A stretch of 64,000 bases of DNA from Nocardioides sp. SLBN-35 (GTDB lineage: Bacteria; Actinomycetota; Actinomycetes; Propionibacteriales; Nocardioidaceae), in assembly GCF_006715725.1 (NCBI RefSeq), contig NZ_VFNU01000001.1, positions 3,906,001 through 3,970,000 on the forward strand, in the 5' to 3' direction. A program made the position numbers and the translations under genes. The notes below the pieces were generated by a model. It made no database searches. It was not told the origin of the DNA and saw only the letters and a program-made list of their open reading frames with translations. Positions 15,218 through 23,311 of this stretch are shown here, piece by piece. Numbering within the stretch: the first letter of the stretch is position 1; every line of letters starts with the position of its first letter.

Positions 15218-16667
15218 GGGACTGAGCAGCCGCCCGCCCGGCGCGCCGGCCGAAGAACGTGCCGTCCCCGAGCGAGGTGCCGGAGATGTATCCCTGCCCG
15301 TGCATGCCGGAGCTGGCCCGGCCGGCGGCGTACAGCCCGGGGATCGGGGCACCCCCGAGCGACAGGACCGACCCGTCCACCGTCGTGTGCAGCCCGCCGA
15401 GGGTGAAGCCGGCGAACCCGGTGGCGCCGGGGGCGGCGCGGTGGGTGGGGTTGTGGAAGCCGATCCGCGGGTCGATCGCGGCGAACGGACCCGTCAGGAC
15501 CCGCGTCCAGCGCGGGCTCTTGTGGAACACGGGATCCCCGCCATCGGCGGCGCCGGCGTTGTAGCCCGCGAGGGTGTGCGCGAGCGCCCCCCGCGGCATG
15601 CCGAGGTCGGCCTCCAGCTCCTCGATCGTCTCGGCGGCGTACGACGGCACCGTCCCCCACAGGTCGGCCTCGCCGACCTCCTCGAGCGCCTGCGCGTCGA
15701 CGACCACCCAACAGGGTCCCGGCTCGTGCAGTGCGGCGTGGCTGTACAGCCCCGGGTAGACGTCCTCGTTGATGAACCGCTCGCCGCGGGCGTTGACCAG
15801 CATCCCGCGGCACGCCAGCGCCGGCAGGGCGGTGTAGGCGACCTCGACCACCGACATGCGGCGTACGGCGGCCCCGACGGCCTGCGCCATCACGATGCCG
15901 CTGCCGTCGTCTCCCCCGTCGCTGACCACACCGTGGCCGAGCAGGTCGGGTGCGTGCGCGGCGAGCATCTCCGGGTTGTCGGCGAAGCCGCCGGTGGTGA
16001 CGACGACGCCGCGGCGGGCGCGGTAGGTGACGTCCTCACCGAACCGCCGGGCCCGTACGCCGACCACGCGCCCGGACTCCACCACCAGTGACACCGCCCG
16101 GGTGTCCGTCGCGGTCACCACGCCGGCCGACGCGCAAGCGGCGACCAACCGGTCCATCACCAGCCAGCCGCCGAAGCCGCCGGTGGCGGGGCGGTGCCCG
16201 CGCGGGACAGGGCGGGCCAGCTCGTCGTACGGCCAGGCGTTCTCGCCCAGCCACATCAGCCCGTCAGTGGTGGGCGGCATCCACGACGGCGCGTCGTAGA
16301 GCGACTTCTCGAACTCGATCCCCAGCCCGCGGAACCAGTCGAAGTGCTCGACGCTGCCGTCACAGTAGAGCCGCAGCTTCTCCTCGTCGGGGTGCGGACC
16401 GAGCGCGGCCCGCAGGAAGGCGAGCATGTTGGCGGCGTCGTCCTCGAACCCCAACGCCTCCTGTACGGCGGTCCCGCCGCCGAGGTACAGCTCGCCGCCG
16501 GACTGCGCCGACGACCCGCCCGCACCGCTGGCACGCTCGAGGACCACGACGGACGCGCCGGCGGCCCGGGCCTCGAGGGCCGCGGCGCCACCGGCGCACC
16601 CGAAGCCGACGACCACCACATCGGTGAGGACGTCGACCTCGGTGCAGCCCGGAACAGACTCGCTCAC
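15213..16667 (-). CDS. FAD-dependent ketosteroid dehydrogenase-like protein
   Basis: A 484-residue flavoprotein of the fumarate reductase/KstD superfamily: dinucleotide motif VVVVGFGCAGGAAALEA near residue 17, the FAD-binding VVLERASGAGGSSAQSGG, a mid-protein GVVVTTGGFADNPEM and the C-terminal PGLYAAGRASSGMHGQGYISGTSLGDGT. It is shorter than the Delta1-dehydrogenase at 18794-20530. The length and the separate second copy suggest a 3-oxo-5-alpha-steroid 4-dehydrogenase (Kst4D type), but substrate is not provable here. The GTG at 16667 overlaps the hsaC stop by four bases. Confidence 0.7.
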   Translation of the reverse strand: MSESVPGCTEVDVLTDVVVVGFGCAGGAAALEARAAGASVVVLERASGAGGSSAQSGGELYLGGGTAVQEALGFEDDAANMLAFLRAALGPHPDEEKLRLYCDGSVEHFDWFRGLGIEFEKSLYDAPSWMPPTTDGLMWLGENAWPYDELARPVPRGHRPATGGFGGWLVMDRLVAACASAGVVTATDTRAVSLVVESGRVVGVRARRFGEDVTYRARRGVVVTTGGFADNPEMLAAHAPDLLGHGVVSDGGDDGSGIVMAQAVGAAVRRMSVVEVAYTALPALACRGMLVNARGERFINEDVYPGLYSHAALHEPGPCWVVVDAQALEEVGEADLWGTVPSYAAETIEELEADLGMPRGALAHTLAGYNAGAADGGDPVFHKSPRWTRVLTGPFAAIDPRIGFHNPTHRAAPGATGFAGFTLGGLHTTVDGSVLSLGGAPIPGLYAAGRASSGMHGQGYISGTSLGDGTFFGRRAGRAAAQSR

Positions 16668-17575
16668 GCCGGCGGGAGGAAGGCGGCGAGCGGCTCGGAG
16701 CCGGACCAGTCGTGGCCCCAGTAGCTGTCGGCGGTGATCTCCTCGGCGGTGTAGAACGCCTCGTCGACGAGCATGCCCTCGCAGCCGTACTCCAGGTCCC
16801 AGCCGCCGGGCGCGCGCACGTAGAACGACACCATCTTGTCGTTGGTGTGCCGGCCCAGCGTCGAGGACAGCGAGAAGCCGGCCCGGTTGACCTTGTCGAG
16901 CGCGCGGCCGACGGCGTCGAGACTGTCGACCTCCATCATGAGGTGCACCAGACCGGGCGCCTCGCCGTGCGGCGCGGGGCAGACGGCGAGGCTGTGGTGA
17001 CGCGGGTTGACGCCCATGAACCGCACCCGGCGCGGCGGCAGCGCCGTACCCATCCGGATCGCGCCGCGCGGCAGGAAGCCCAGCACCTCGGTGTAGAACG
17101 CGACCGTCTCCTCGGCGGCCGTCGTCGGCAGGACGACGTGGCCCATCCCCTGGTCGCCGGTGACGAACGACTGGCCGTGGCCGGTCAGGACCGGGGCGTG
17201 GTCGAGCACCGGGCCGAAGAACACCTCGACCGGCGTGCCGGCGGGGTCGTCGAAGCGGATCGCCGCCTCGACCCGCCGCTCGTCGCACTCCTCCTGGCTG
17301 AGCTCCTTGAAGGGCACGCCCGCGGCCTCGACCGCGGCGGCGACCTCGGCGAGGCCGAACTGGTCGCGCACCTCCCAGCCGACGGCGACCACGCGGTCGA
17401 CAGCGCCGGGCAGCACGACCAGCCGCGCGAATCGCTCGTCCATGCGCAGGTACAGGCCGTCGTCGACCGGCCCGGTGGTCTCCTGCATCGCCAGGCAGTC
17501 CACCGTCAGCTCGCGCCAGCGGGGCAGGTCCTGGCTCTGCACGATCAGGTAGCCGAGGCCACGGATCGCGGTCAT
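16664..17575 (-). CDS. hsaC: Secosteroid extradiol dioxygenase HsaC
   Basis: A 303-residue type I extradiol ring-cleavage dioxygenase that opens the catechol 3,4-dihydroxy-9,10-secoandrostatriene-dione. Two glyoxalase/bleomycin-type modules are present; the Fe(II) ligands are H146 (GMGHVVLP), H211 (LVHLMMEV) and E262 (DLEYG), at spacings expected for HsaC/BphC. It is transcribed after hsaA and its stop overlaps the FAD gene. A 37-bp gap with GAGAACAAC before the ATG separates it from hsaA. Confidence 0.93.
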   Translation of the reverse strand: MTAIRGLGYLIVQSQDLPRWRELTVDCLAMQETTGPVDDGLYLRMDERFARLVVLPGAVDRVVAVGWEVRDQFGLAEVAAAVEAAGVPFKELSQEECDERRVEAAIRFDDPAGTPVEVFFGPVLDHAPVLTGHGQSFVTGDQGMGHVVLPTTAAEETVAFYTEVLGFLPRGAIRMGTALPPRRVRFMGVNPRHHSLAVCPAPHGEAPGLVHLMMEVDSLDAVGRALDKVNRAGFSLSSTLGRHTNDKMVSFYVRAPGGWDLEYGCEGMLVDEAFYTAEEITADSYWGHDWSGSEPLAAFLPPA

Positions 17576-17612
17576 GTTGTTCTCCTCAGTCGGTCGGGGG
17601 TCGGGGCGGGGA

Positions 17613-18794
17613 TCAGATCATCGAGAGCATCGGTCCGGGCGGCGGCGTCACGTCCATCGCGGTCAGCGACTGCACGTGGAACACCGAGCCGGGCACGTGG
17701 ATGGCGTGCGCGAGGCCCATGTGCCCGTCGCGCCAGAACCGCTGGATCGGGTTGTCCATCCGCATCCCGTTGCCACCCGAGCGGGCGACGACCTCGTCCA
17801 TGGCCCGGACCGCGCGCCACGCCGCGGACACCTGGGTACGACGCGACTCGGCGCGCTCGGCGAAGGACACCTCCTCGCCCCGCACCGCCTTGTCGTGGAA
17901 GCGGCGGGCGTTGTCGAGCATGCTCACCCGCGAGGCCTGGATCTCCGCCGCGGCCTGGCTGATCGCGAAGAGGACGTAGGGATCGTCCTTCACCTTGGTA
18001 CCGGTGATCTGGACGCGCGTGCGCTGGTAGGCCAGGTGCGCGGCGAGCGCGCCCTCGGCGATGCCGATGACGGCGGAGGTGATGCCGAGCGGGAAGGCCG
18101 TGGTGAACGGGATGTGGTACGTCGGGTTGGTCAGTCCGGCCTCGCGCGGCTGGCTGCCGTCGGTGAACCGGGAGAACTCGACGACGCGGTAGTCGGGGAT
18201 GAAGGCGTCCTTGACGATGATGTCCTTGGAGCCGGTGCCGCGCAGGCCGACGACGTCCCAGGAGTCCTCGACGATCGTGTAGTCCGAGCGCGGCAGGATC
18301 ACGTGGTGCACCCGCGGCGGCATGATCGCCTCGCCGTTCTCGTCGCCGAGGTAGGCGCCGAGGAAGATCCAGTCGCAGTGGTCGGTGCCAGACGAGAACT
18401 GCCAGCGGCCGTTGAAGACGTAGCCGCCGTCGACGGGGCGGATGACACCCATCGGTGCGTACGGCGACGCGATCCAGGTGTCGTGGTCCTCGCCCCACAC
18501 CTCCTCCTGCACGCGCGGGTCGCACATCGCCATCTCCCACGGGTGCACGCCGACGATGCCGGCGACCCAGCCGGTGGAGCCGTCCAGGCTCGCCAGCCGC
18601 ATCACGGCCTCGGCGAAGTCGGCAGGGTGCGCCTCGGCGCCGCCGTACTTCGCGGGCTGCAGCATCCGGATCACTCCGGTCTCGCGCAGCAGCTCGGCCG
18701 CGCGGTCGTCGAGCCGGCCCAGCTTCTCGTTGCTGGGGCCCAGCGCGGCGATCTCCTCGGCGCGGGCCTCGATCCTCTCGAGCACCTCACTCAT
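17613..18794 (-). CDS. hsaA: Secosteroid 4-hydroxylase, oxygenase component HsaA
   Basis: A 393-residue flavin-dependent monooxygenase of the acyl-CoA-dehydrogenase fold group D. It hydroxylates 3-hydroxy-9,10-secoandrostatriene-dione at C4 using reduced flavin from HsaB. Conserved blocks include GSTGWVAGIVGVHPWEMAM, FNGRWQFSSGTDHCDW, DVVGLRGTGSKDI and the C-terminal GNGMRMDNPIQRFWRDGH. The ATG at 18794 overlaps the kstD stop (TGATG); a GTG one codon earlier is possible. The enzyme forms a pathway with KshA, KstD, HsaB, HsaC and HsaD, all in this window. Confidence 0.93.
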   Translation of the reverse strand: MSEVLERIEARAEEIAALGPSNEKLGRLDDRAAELLRETGVIRMLQPAKYGGAEAHPADFAEAVMRLASLDGSTGWVAGIVGVHPWEMAMCDPRVQEEVWGEDHDTWIASPYAPMGVIRPVDGGYVFNGRWQFSSGTDHCDWIFLGAYLGDENGEAIMPPRVHHVILPRSDYTIVEDSWDVVGLRGTGSKDIIVKDAFIPDYRVVEFSRFTDGSQPREAGLTNPTYHIPFTTAFPLGITSAVIGIAEGALAAHLAYQRTRVQITGTKVKDDPYVLFAISQAAAEIQASRVSMLDNARRFHDKAVRGEEVSFAERAESRRTQVSAAWRAVRAMDEVVARSGGNGMRMDNPIQRFWRDGHMGLAHAIHVPGSVFHVQSLTAMDVTPPPGPMLSMI

Positions 18795-20530
18795 CACGAA
18801 CTCACTTCCTCAGCGTGGGTCTGCACGGTGGCACCCGGCGCGGCTGCGGCGGGCGGGGTCTTCCGGTCATCGGAAAGACCGGCGGCGTGGCGCGCGGCCA
18901 GGTAGCCGAAGACGATCGAAGGGCCGATGGTGGCGCCCGGGCCGGCGTAGTCGTTGCCCATCACCGACGCGGCGCAGTTGCCGGTCGCGTAGAGCCCGGC
19001 CACGACCGAGCCGTCCTCGCGCAGCACCTGCGCGCGGTCGTCGGTGACCAGGCCGCCCTTGGTGCCGAGGTCGCCGAGCTCGATGCGTACGGCGTAGTAC
19101 GGCGCCCGGTCGATGACGTCCAGGTTGGGGTTGGCCAGCGTCGGGTCGCCGTAGTAGCGGTCGTGGGCGCTCTCGCCGCGGCCGAACTCCTCGTCCTTCC
19201 CAGCGCGGACGAAGCCGTTGAACCGCTCGACTGTGGCCGAGAGCGTGTCCGTCGGCACGCCGATCGCGGCCGCCAGCTCGGCCACGGTGTCGGCGCGGTG
19301 CACGATCCCCTGGTCGTAGAACCCTTGCGGGAAGGGGGCTCCCGGCAGGATCTGCGCGAACGGGTAGCGCGAGCGGGCCCGCGAGTCCATCACCAGCCAG
19401 GCCCTCTCGTTGCCGCTGGCGAGCTGGTCGTGGACGAAGTTGACGTACGGCGAGGCCTCGTTCGTGAACCTCCTGCCGTCGACGCCGACGATCACCTGGC
19501 CCGGAATCGCTCGCTCGGAGACGAGCGGGATGGTCGCGCCGGCAGGGTGCGTGACCGAGGGCATCCACCAGGCGTCGTCCATCAGGTCGACCGCGCCGCC
19601 GACCGCCTGCCCGGCGGTGATGGCGTCGCCGGTGTTCTCGACGGCACCGAGGCTGTGGTCGGGGCGGGCACCGGCGGGGAGGTAGCGCTCGCGCATCGCC
19701 GGGTTGTGGTCGAAGCCGCCGGCCGCGAGCAGGACGCCCTTCCTGCCGTGGATCCGGACCTCCGCGCCGCCGCGGGTCGCGACGATGCCCGTGACGCGGT
19801 CCCCCGTCGGTCCCGGCTCGACGACCAGCGAGGTCATCGAGGTCTCCAGCCACAGCGGGATGCCGGCGTCCTTGAGCGCCATCCGCATCCGCGCGACCAG
19901 CGCGCGGCCCCCGGTCGCCATGTGGCGGCGGCGTACGGCGTTCGAGCCTACCCGCCAGGCCGCGCGCAGCGAGGCGCGGCGGCCCTGCCAGGTCCGCTTG
20001 ACCATGGCCAGGTCGTGGTAGTCCTTCGCGGTCACCCAGAGCCCGAGCGGCCCCTTCATGTTGTTGGGGCGCTGGTAGGCCTCGTCCTCCCCCAGCTTGC
20101 GGGTGTCGAACGGCTTGGCCTCGATCGAACGGCCCGCGGGCCGGCCGCCGGACAGCTCGGGGTGGTAGTCGGCGTACCCCTTGGTCCAGGCGAACCTCAC
20201 CCACTTCGACCGCTCGAGGAGGGCCATCGCGGCCGGGCCATGGTCGACGTACGCCGCCAGCCGGGTCGCGGGGACCGTGCCACCGGTGATGGTGGTGAGG
20301 TACTCCAGCACCGACGTGCGGGAGTCGTCGTGGCCGGCCCTGCGCAGGGTCGGGTTGTTGGGCACCCAGATGCCGCCGCCGGAGATGCCGGTGCTGCCGC
20401 CGAACTTCGCGCCCTTCTCGATCACGACGACGGACAGGCCGGCGTCGACGGCTGCCAGCGCGGCGGTCATGCCGCCACCGCCGCTGCCGACGACGACGAG
20501 GTCGAACTCGTCGGTCCAGGTCGCGCTCAT
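18794..20530 (-). CDS. kstD: 3-Ketosteroid Delta1-dehydrogenase
   Basis: A 578-residue FAD flavoprotein introducing the 1,2 double bond into 3-ketosteroids. The N-terminal FAD motif is LVVVGSGGGGMTAALAA with VIEKGAKFGGSTGISGG following; the C-terminal region has DLGTKGGLVTDD, GLYATGNCAASVMGNDY and GPGATIGPSIVFGY, the standard KstD ending that binds FAD and the substrate. Together with KshA it gives the unstable 9-hydroxy intermediate that opens ring B. The ATG overlaps the hsaD stop (ATGA). The last 25 residues are an Ala/Pro-rich tail that contains a copy of the regulatory motif in its DNA (18858-18880). Confidence 0.92.
   Translation of the reverse strand: MSATWTDEFDLVVVGSGGGGMTAALAAVDAGLSVVVIEKGAKFGGSTGISGGGIWVPNNPTLRRAGHDDSRTSVLEYLTTITGGTVPATRLAAYVDHGPAAMALLERSKWVRFAWTKGYADYHPELSGGRPAGRSIEAKPFDTRKLGEDEAYQRPNNMKGPLGLWVTAKDYHDLAMVKRTWQGRRASLRAAWRVGSNAVRRRHMATGGRALVARMRMALKDAGIPLWLETSMTSLVVEPGPTGDRVTGIVATRGGAEVRIHGRKGVLLAAGGFDHNPAMRERYLPAGARPDHSLGAVENTGDAITAGQAVGGAVDLMDDAWWMPSVTHPAGATIPLVSERAIPGQVIVGVDGRRFTNEASPYVNFVHDQLASGNERAWLVMDSRARSRYPFAQILPGAPFPQGFYDQGIVHRADTVAELAAAIGVPTDTLSATVERFNGFVRAGKDEEFGRGESAHDRYYGDPTLANPNLDVIDRAPYYAVRIELGDLGTKGGLVTDDRAQVLREDGSVVAGLYATGNCAASVMGNDYAGPGATIGPSIVFGYLAARHAAGLSDDRKTPPAAAAPGATVQTHAEEVSS
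18858..18880. promoter_or_regulatory. Intragenic motif copy upstream of hsaA
   Basis: The imperfect palindrome around CCGGTCATCGG (centre 18868) lies in the 3' end of kstD. A weak -10-like CACCGT (18830-18825, minus) is 38 bp away, which would give an internal promoter for hsaA-hsaC. The -10 lacks the usual first T, so confidence is low. Confidence 0.3.
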
Positions 20531-21405
20531 GCGGCGTGCTCCTCGTCCGGCTCGGTGAGGAAGGCGAGCACGGTCCGCTCCCAGGCGCGCTTCTGCTCGA
20601 TCATCGCCCAGTGGCCGCAGTTGGCGAACACGTGCACCTCGACGTCGGGGATGGTCCGCATCGGGATGAGCATCATGTCGAGCGGGCTGACCCGGTCGTC
20701 GCGGCCCCAGGTGAGCAGGGTGCGGGCCCTGATCTGATCGAACTGCGCCCAGCCGGGCGTCGCCTGTGCCGAGCTGCCGGCGCCGGCGAAGGCGGCGGTG
20801 ATCGCGGCCCGGCCGTACATCCGGCGCGCGACCTCGAGGGTGTCCGGCTCGGTGGCCAGCGCCCAGCGCTGCTCGATCAGCTCCTCGGTGACCATGGACT
20901 GGTCGAAGACCATCGAGCGCAGCCAGGACACCAGGTTCTCGCGGGTCGGGTTCTCGACGAACTCGACGAGCAGGTTGATCCCCTCGCCCGGGGCGGGGCT
21001 GAAGATGTTGCGACCGACGCCGCCGACGGTGACCAGTCGTCGTACCCGGTCGGGCTGGCTGATCGCGAGCCTGGTCGCGACCCCGCCGCCCATCGAGTTG
21101 CCGATGACGTCGACCCGGTCGAGGCCGAGGCCGTCGAGGAAGCGCTGCACGGCGGGCAGCGCGGCCATCATCGGGTGCTGGTCGGTGGTGTCGCTGACGC
21201 CGAAGCCCGGCAGCTCCAGCACCAGGCACCGGAAGTGCGGCGCGAAGGCCGGGAGGTTGTCGCCGAAGTTGCGCCACCCGGTGACGCCCGGGCCCGACCC
21301 GTGCAGCATGAGCAGCGGCGGGCCGTCGCCGGCCTCGTGGTAGCGCAGCACGCCGGCGTCCGTGGCCAGCTCGCGTCGCGTGGAATCGTGGGTCAGGTCG
21401 GTCAC
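20527..21405 (-). CDS. hsaD: Meta-cleavage product hydrolase HsaD
   Basis: A 292-residue alpha/beta hydrolase that cleaves the C-C bond of 4,5:9,10-diseco product into HIP and 2-hydroxyhexadienoate. The oxyanion loop is HGSGPGVTGWRNF, the nucleophile S104 is in GNSMGGG, the acid is in WGRDDRVSPL (D236/D237) and the base is H265 (CGHWAMIE). The start is GTG 21405, seven bases after a TAGCGT -10 (21413-21418, minus), so it is probably leaderless; a motif copy is 38 bp upstream of the -10. It begins the operon hsaD-kstD-hsaA-hsaC-FAD. Confidence 0.93.
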   Translation of the reverse strand: MTDLTHDSTRRELATDAGVLRYHEAGDGPPLLMLHGSGPGVTGWRNFGDNLPAFAPHFRCLVLELPGFGVSDTTDQHPMMAALPAVQRFLDGLGLDRVDVIGNSMGGGVATRLAISQPDRVRRLVTVGGVGRNIFSPAPGEGINLLVEFVENPTRENLVSWLRSMVFDQSMVTEELIEQRWALATEPDTLEVARRMYGRAAITAAFAGAGSSAQATPGWAQFDQIRARTLLTWGRDDRVSPLDMMLIPMRTIPDVEVHVFANCGHWAMIEQKRAWERTVLAFLTEPDEEHAA

Positions 21406-21412
21406 GCTCCGC

Positions 21413-21548
21413 ACGCTAGGTGGCCGTGCGCGAACGGGCTCGCGTGCTTTCCGGTGACTGGAAAGCCCAGTCCCGACGGGCGATTCCGCGCTGTCGTGCG
21501 TCACTCAGCGGGATGTCTCCGAACACGTCGCGGGGCCGTCGTTAGCGT
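21413..21548. promoter_or_regulatory. Divergent hsaD/hsaB promoter with palindromic operator
   Basis: TAGCGT -10 boxes face outward at 21418-21413 (minus) and 21543-21548 (plus), each seven bases from a start codon. The best copy of the regulon motif, CTTTCCGGTGACTGGAAAG (21447-21465, perfect six-base arms), is centred at 21456, 38 bp from the hsaD -10. A degenerate copy TCACTCAGCGGGA at 21501-21513 lies 37 bp before the hsaB -10. Confidence 0.6.
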
Positions 21549-21555
21549 CGTCGAC

Positions 21556-22092
21556 ATGAGCACCGCTATCGAGCCGTCCCCGCTGGAGATGCGGGCCGCG
21601 ATGGGCAACTTCGCGACCGGCGTCACGATCGTGACCGGCCTGGACGACGGCGAGCCGGTCGGCTTCGCCTGCCAATCCTTCGCCTCGGTGTCGCTCGACC
21701 CGCCACTCGTCCTGTTCTGCGCCGACCACAGCGGCCGCGCCTGGCCGCGGATCCGGCGCTCGGGGCAGTTCACCGTGAACGTCCTCGGCGAGGACCAGGC
21801 CGACCTGTGCCAGCGGTTCGGCTCGAGCCGCGGGCGCAAGTTCGAGGACCTCGCCTGGGAGCAATCCCCCGAGGGCACCCCGAGCCTGTCCGGCACCCTG
21901 ATGCGGGTGCACGCGAAGGTCGAGGACGTGCACGTCGCCGGTGACCACGACGTCGTCATCGGCCGGGTCACCCGGCTCGAGACGCCGCACCGCGCCACCC
22001 CGATGCTGTTCTTCCGCGGCAGGTTCGGCGTCGAGGACCAGCACGAGCAGATCGCTCCGGACCTGTGGGGCTGGGGCGACCACTGGGGCTGA
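21556..22092 (+). CDS. hsaB: Flavin reductase component HsaB
   Basis: A 178-residue flavin:NAD(P)H reductase of the FMN-binding split-barrel family that supplies reduced flavin to HsaA. The start MRAAMGNFATGVTIVTG, the SFASVSLDPPLVLFC block and the C-terminal LLFFRGRF-like end (MLFFRGRFGV) are typical of two-component hydroxylase reductases. The ATG at 21556 has no ribosome site but a TAGCGT -10 seven bases upstream, indicating a leaderless mRNA. Its stop codon TGA is the first bases of the 111-bp palindrome that follows. Confidence 0.9.
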   Translation: MSTAIEPSPLEMRAAMGNFATGVTIVTGLDDGEPVGFACQSFASVSLDPPLVLFCADHSGRAWPRIRRSGQFTVNVLGEDQADLCQRFGSSRGRKFEDLAWEQSPEGTPSLSGTLMRVHAKVEDVHVAGDHDVVIGRVTRLETPHRATPMLFFRGRFGVEDQHEQIAPDLWGWGDHWG

Positions 22093-22201
22093 CCCGGCTC
22101 GAAGTAGCTCCTCAAGCCCGCCGACCCGGCAGAAAGTGTCTCGCCGCACGAGACACTTTCTGCCGGGTCGGCGGGATTTGGGAGCCCTTTCGAGCCGGGT
22201 C
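22091..22201. repeat. 111-bp palindrome between hsaB and iclR
   Basis: The sequence is symmetric about position 22146. The inner stem is perfect over 26 bp (22117-22142 with 22150-22175) around a seven-base loop; the outer arms GACCCGGCTCGAA (22091-22103 and its complement ending 22201) also pair. It begins inside the hsaB stop codon and ends three bases before the iclR stop. It is built from the same GACCCGGC modules as 13922-14060 and 15131-15217. It can act as a two-way terminator. Confidence 0.9.
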
Positions 22202-22203
22202 GG

Positions 22204-23118
22204 CTAGGACCAGGCGCCGGAGGCTGCGTCGGCGACGAGCCGCTCCATGGTCGCGGCCGACCACGTGGGCTGGGCGGGCGCGGGCGTGGCGGCGCGCGAG
22301 GGGCGGACGGGCGCCGGAGCGGGCTCGGGCTGCGGGAACAGGTCGGCGGCGGTCTGCCGGGCGGCGCGCAGCACGAGGGGTGCGACCCGCTCGACGGGCG
22401 CGCGCAGGTCGCCGACGAGGGAGACCGCGCCGACCGCGCCCTCGGGGCTGCGGATGGCGGCGGCGACGCAGGCGATGTCGGGGTGTGCCTCGCCGCGCTC
22501 GTACGCGACGCCGTGGCGACCGCGGATCCGGTGCAGCTCCTGGTGGAGCAGGACGAGGTCGGTGATGGTGGACCGGGTCAGCCGGGCCGGGCGGGCCTCG
22601 ACGATCTCGTCGACGCGCTCGGCCGGCAGCCAGGCGAGGATCGCCTTGCCGAGCGCGGTCGCGTGGGCCGCGGCGTGGCCACCGACCCGCGACGGCACGC
22701 GTACGGCGAACCGGCCGCCGATCTTGTCGAGGTAGCGCACGTCGGGCCCGTCGAGCACGGCGAGGTGGGCGACCAGGCCGGTGCGGACCTGCAGCTCGTG
22801 GAGGTACGGCGCCGCCGCCTCGCGCAGCTCGGTGTCGGCCCGGCCGCCACCGCCCAGGCCGAGTGAGCGCGGCCCGAGGGAGAAGCCGAACGAGGTGTGG
22901 GCCAGCCACTCCAGGCGGACCAGCTGGTCGAGGATCCGGTGGGCGGTCGAGCGCGGGAGGTGCGTGGCCCGCGAGACCTGCTCGAGGGTGAGCCGCGCGG
23001 CCGGCGACTCGAACGCGTCCAGGATCAGCGACATCCGCTCGACCATGGACGGCGGCAGGTCGCGACCCGCAGCAGTGGTGGCACCCTCGGGGACCGACTC
23101 GACGACCTGAGCGCTCAT
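22204..23118 (-). CDS. IclR-family transcriptional regulator
   Basis: A 304-residue regulator. The N-terminal winged helix (ILDAFESPAARLTLEQVSRATHLPRSTAHRIL, with recognition helix PRSTAHRILDQL) is followed by the IclR effector domain with HAAAHATALGKAILA and ending about residue 260; the last 45 residues are a Pro/Ala-rich tail. A GGGGAG ribosome site precedes the ATG. It is divergent from the F420-type gene at 23312 and a 22-bp inverted repeat lies in the shared region. IclR proteins can activate or repress aromatic and steroid genes, so it is a second candidate reader of the CCGGTSASTGG motif. Confidence 0.88.
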   Translation of the reverse strand: MSAQVVESVPEGATTAAGRDLPPSMVERMSLILDAFESPAARLTLEQVSRATHLPRSTAHRILDQLVRLEWLAHTSFGFSLGPRSLGLGGGGRADTELREAAAPYLHELQVRTGLVAHLAVLDGPDVRYLDKIGGRFAVRVPSRVGGHAAAHATALGKAILAWLPAERVDEIVEARPARLTRSTITDLVLLHQELHRIRGRHGVAYERGEAHPDIACVAAAIRSPEGAVGAVSLVGDLRAPVERVAPLVLRAARQTAADLFPQPEPAPAPVRPSRAATPAPAQPTWSAATMERLVADAASGAWS

Positions 23119-23136
23119 GACTGCTCCCCTCGATCA

Positions 23137-23158
23137 AAACTGAAATACATTCTAGTTT
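23137..23158. promoter_or_regulatory. AT-rich inverted repeat, candidate IclR operator
   Basis: AAACTGAAAT-AC-ATTCTAGTTT has arms matching at eight of ten positions. It is 19 bases upstream of the iclR start and is the most AT-rich stretch of the neighbourhood. Autoregulation by the IclR protein is a reasonable guess. Confidence 0.4.
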
Positions 23159-23232
23159 CTGCTGGTCCGAAGATAGCAAGAGGAGACGGACACCACAAGA
23201 CCCTCCCGGCCGGCGCGTCGTCCACGCCGCGC

Positions 23233-23251
23233 CCCACTCACCGGGAGTGGG
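23233..23251. promoter_or_regulatory. Candidate steroid-regulon operator
   Basis: The palindrome CCACTC-accgg-GAGTGG contains CCGGTGAGTGG on the minus strand (centre 23239). A -10-like TTGACT at 23278-23283 on the plus strand is 39 bp away and would give a 20-base leader for the F420-type gene. The -10 has T instead of A at position two. Confidence 0.45.
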
Positions 23252-23311
23252 CGACCCGGTGCCGCGGGAGCAACTGCTTGACTCCGGCCGTCCCCACCGG
23301 AAGGAAGCACC

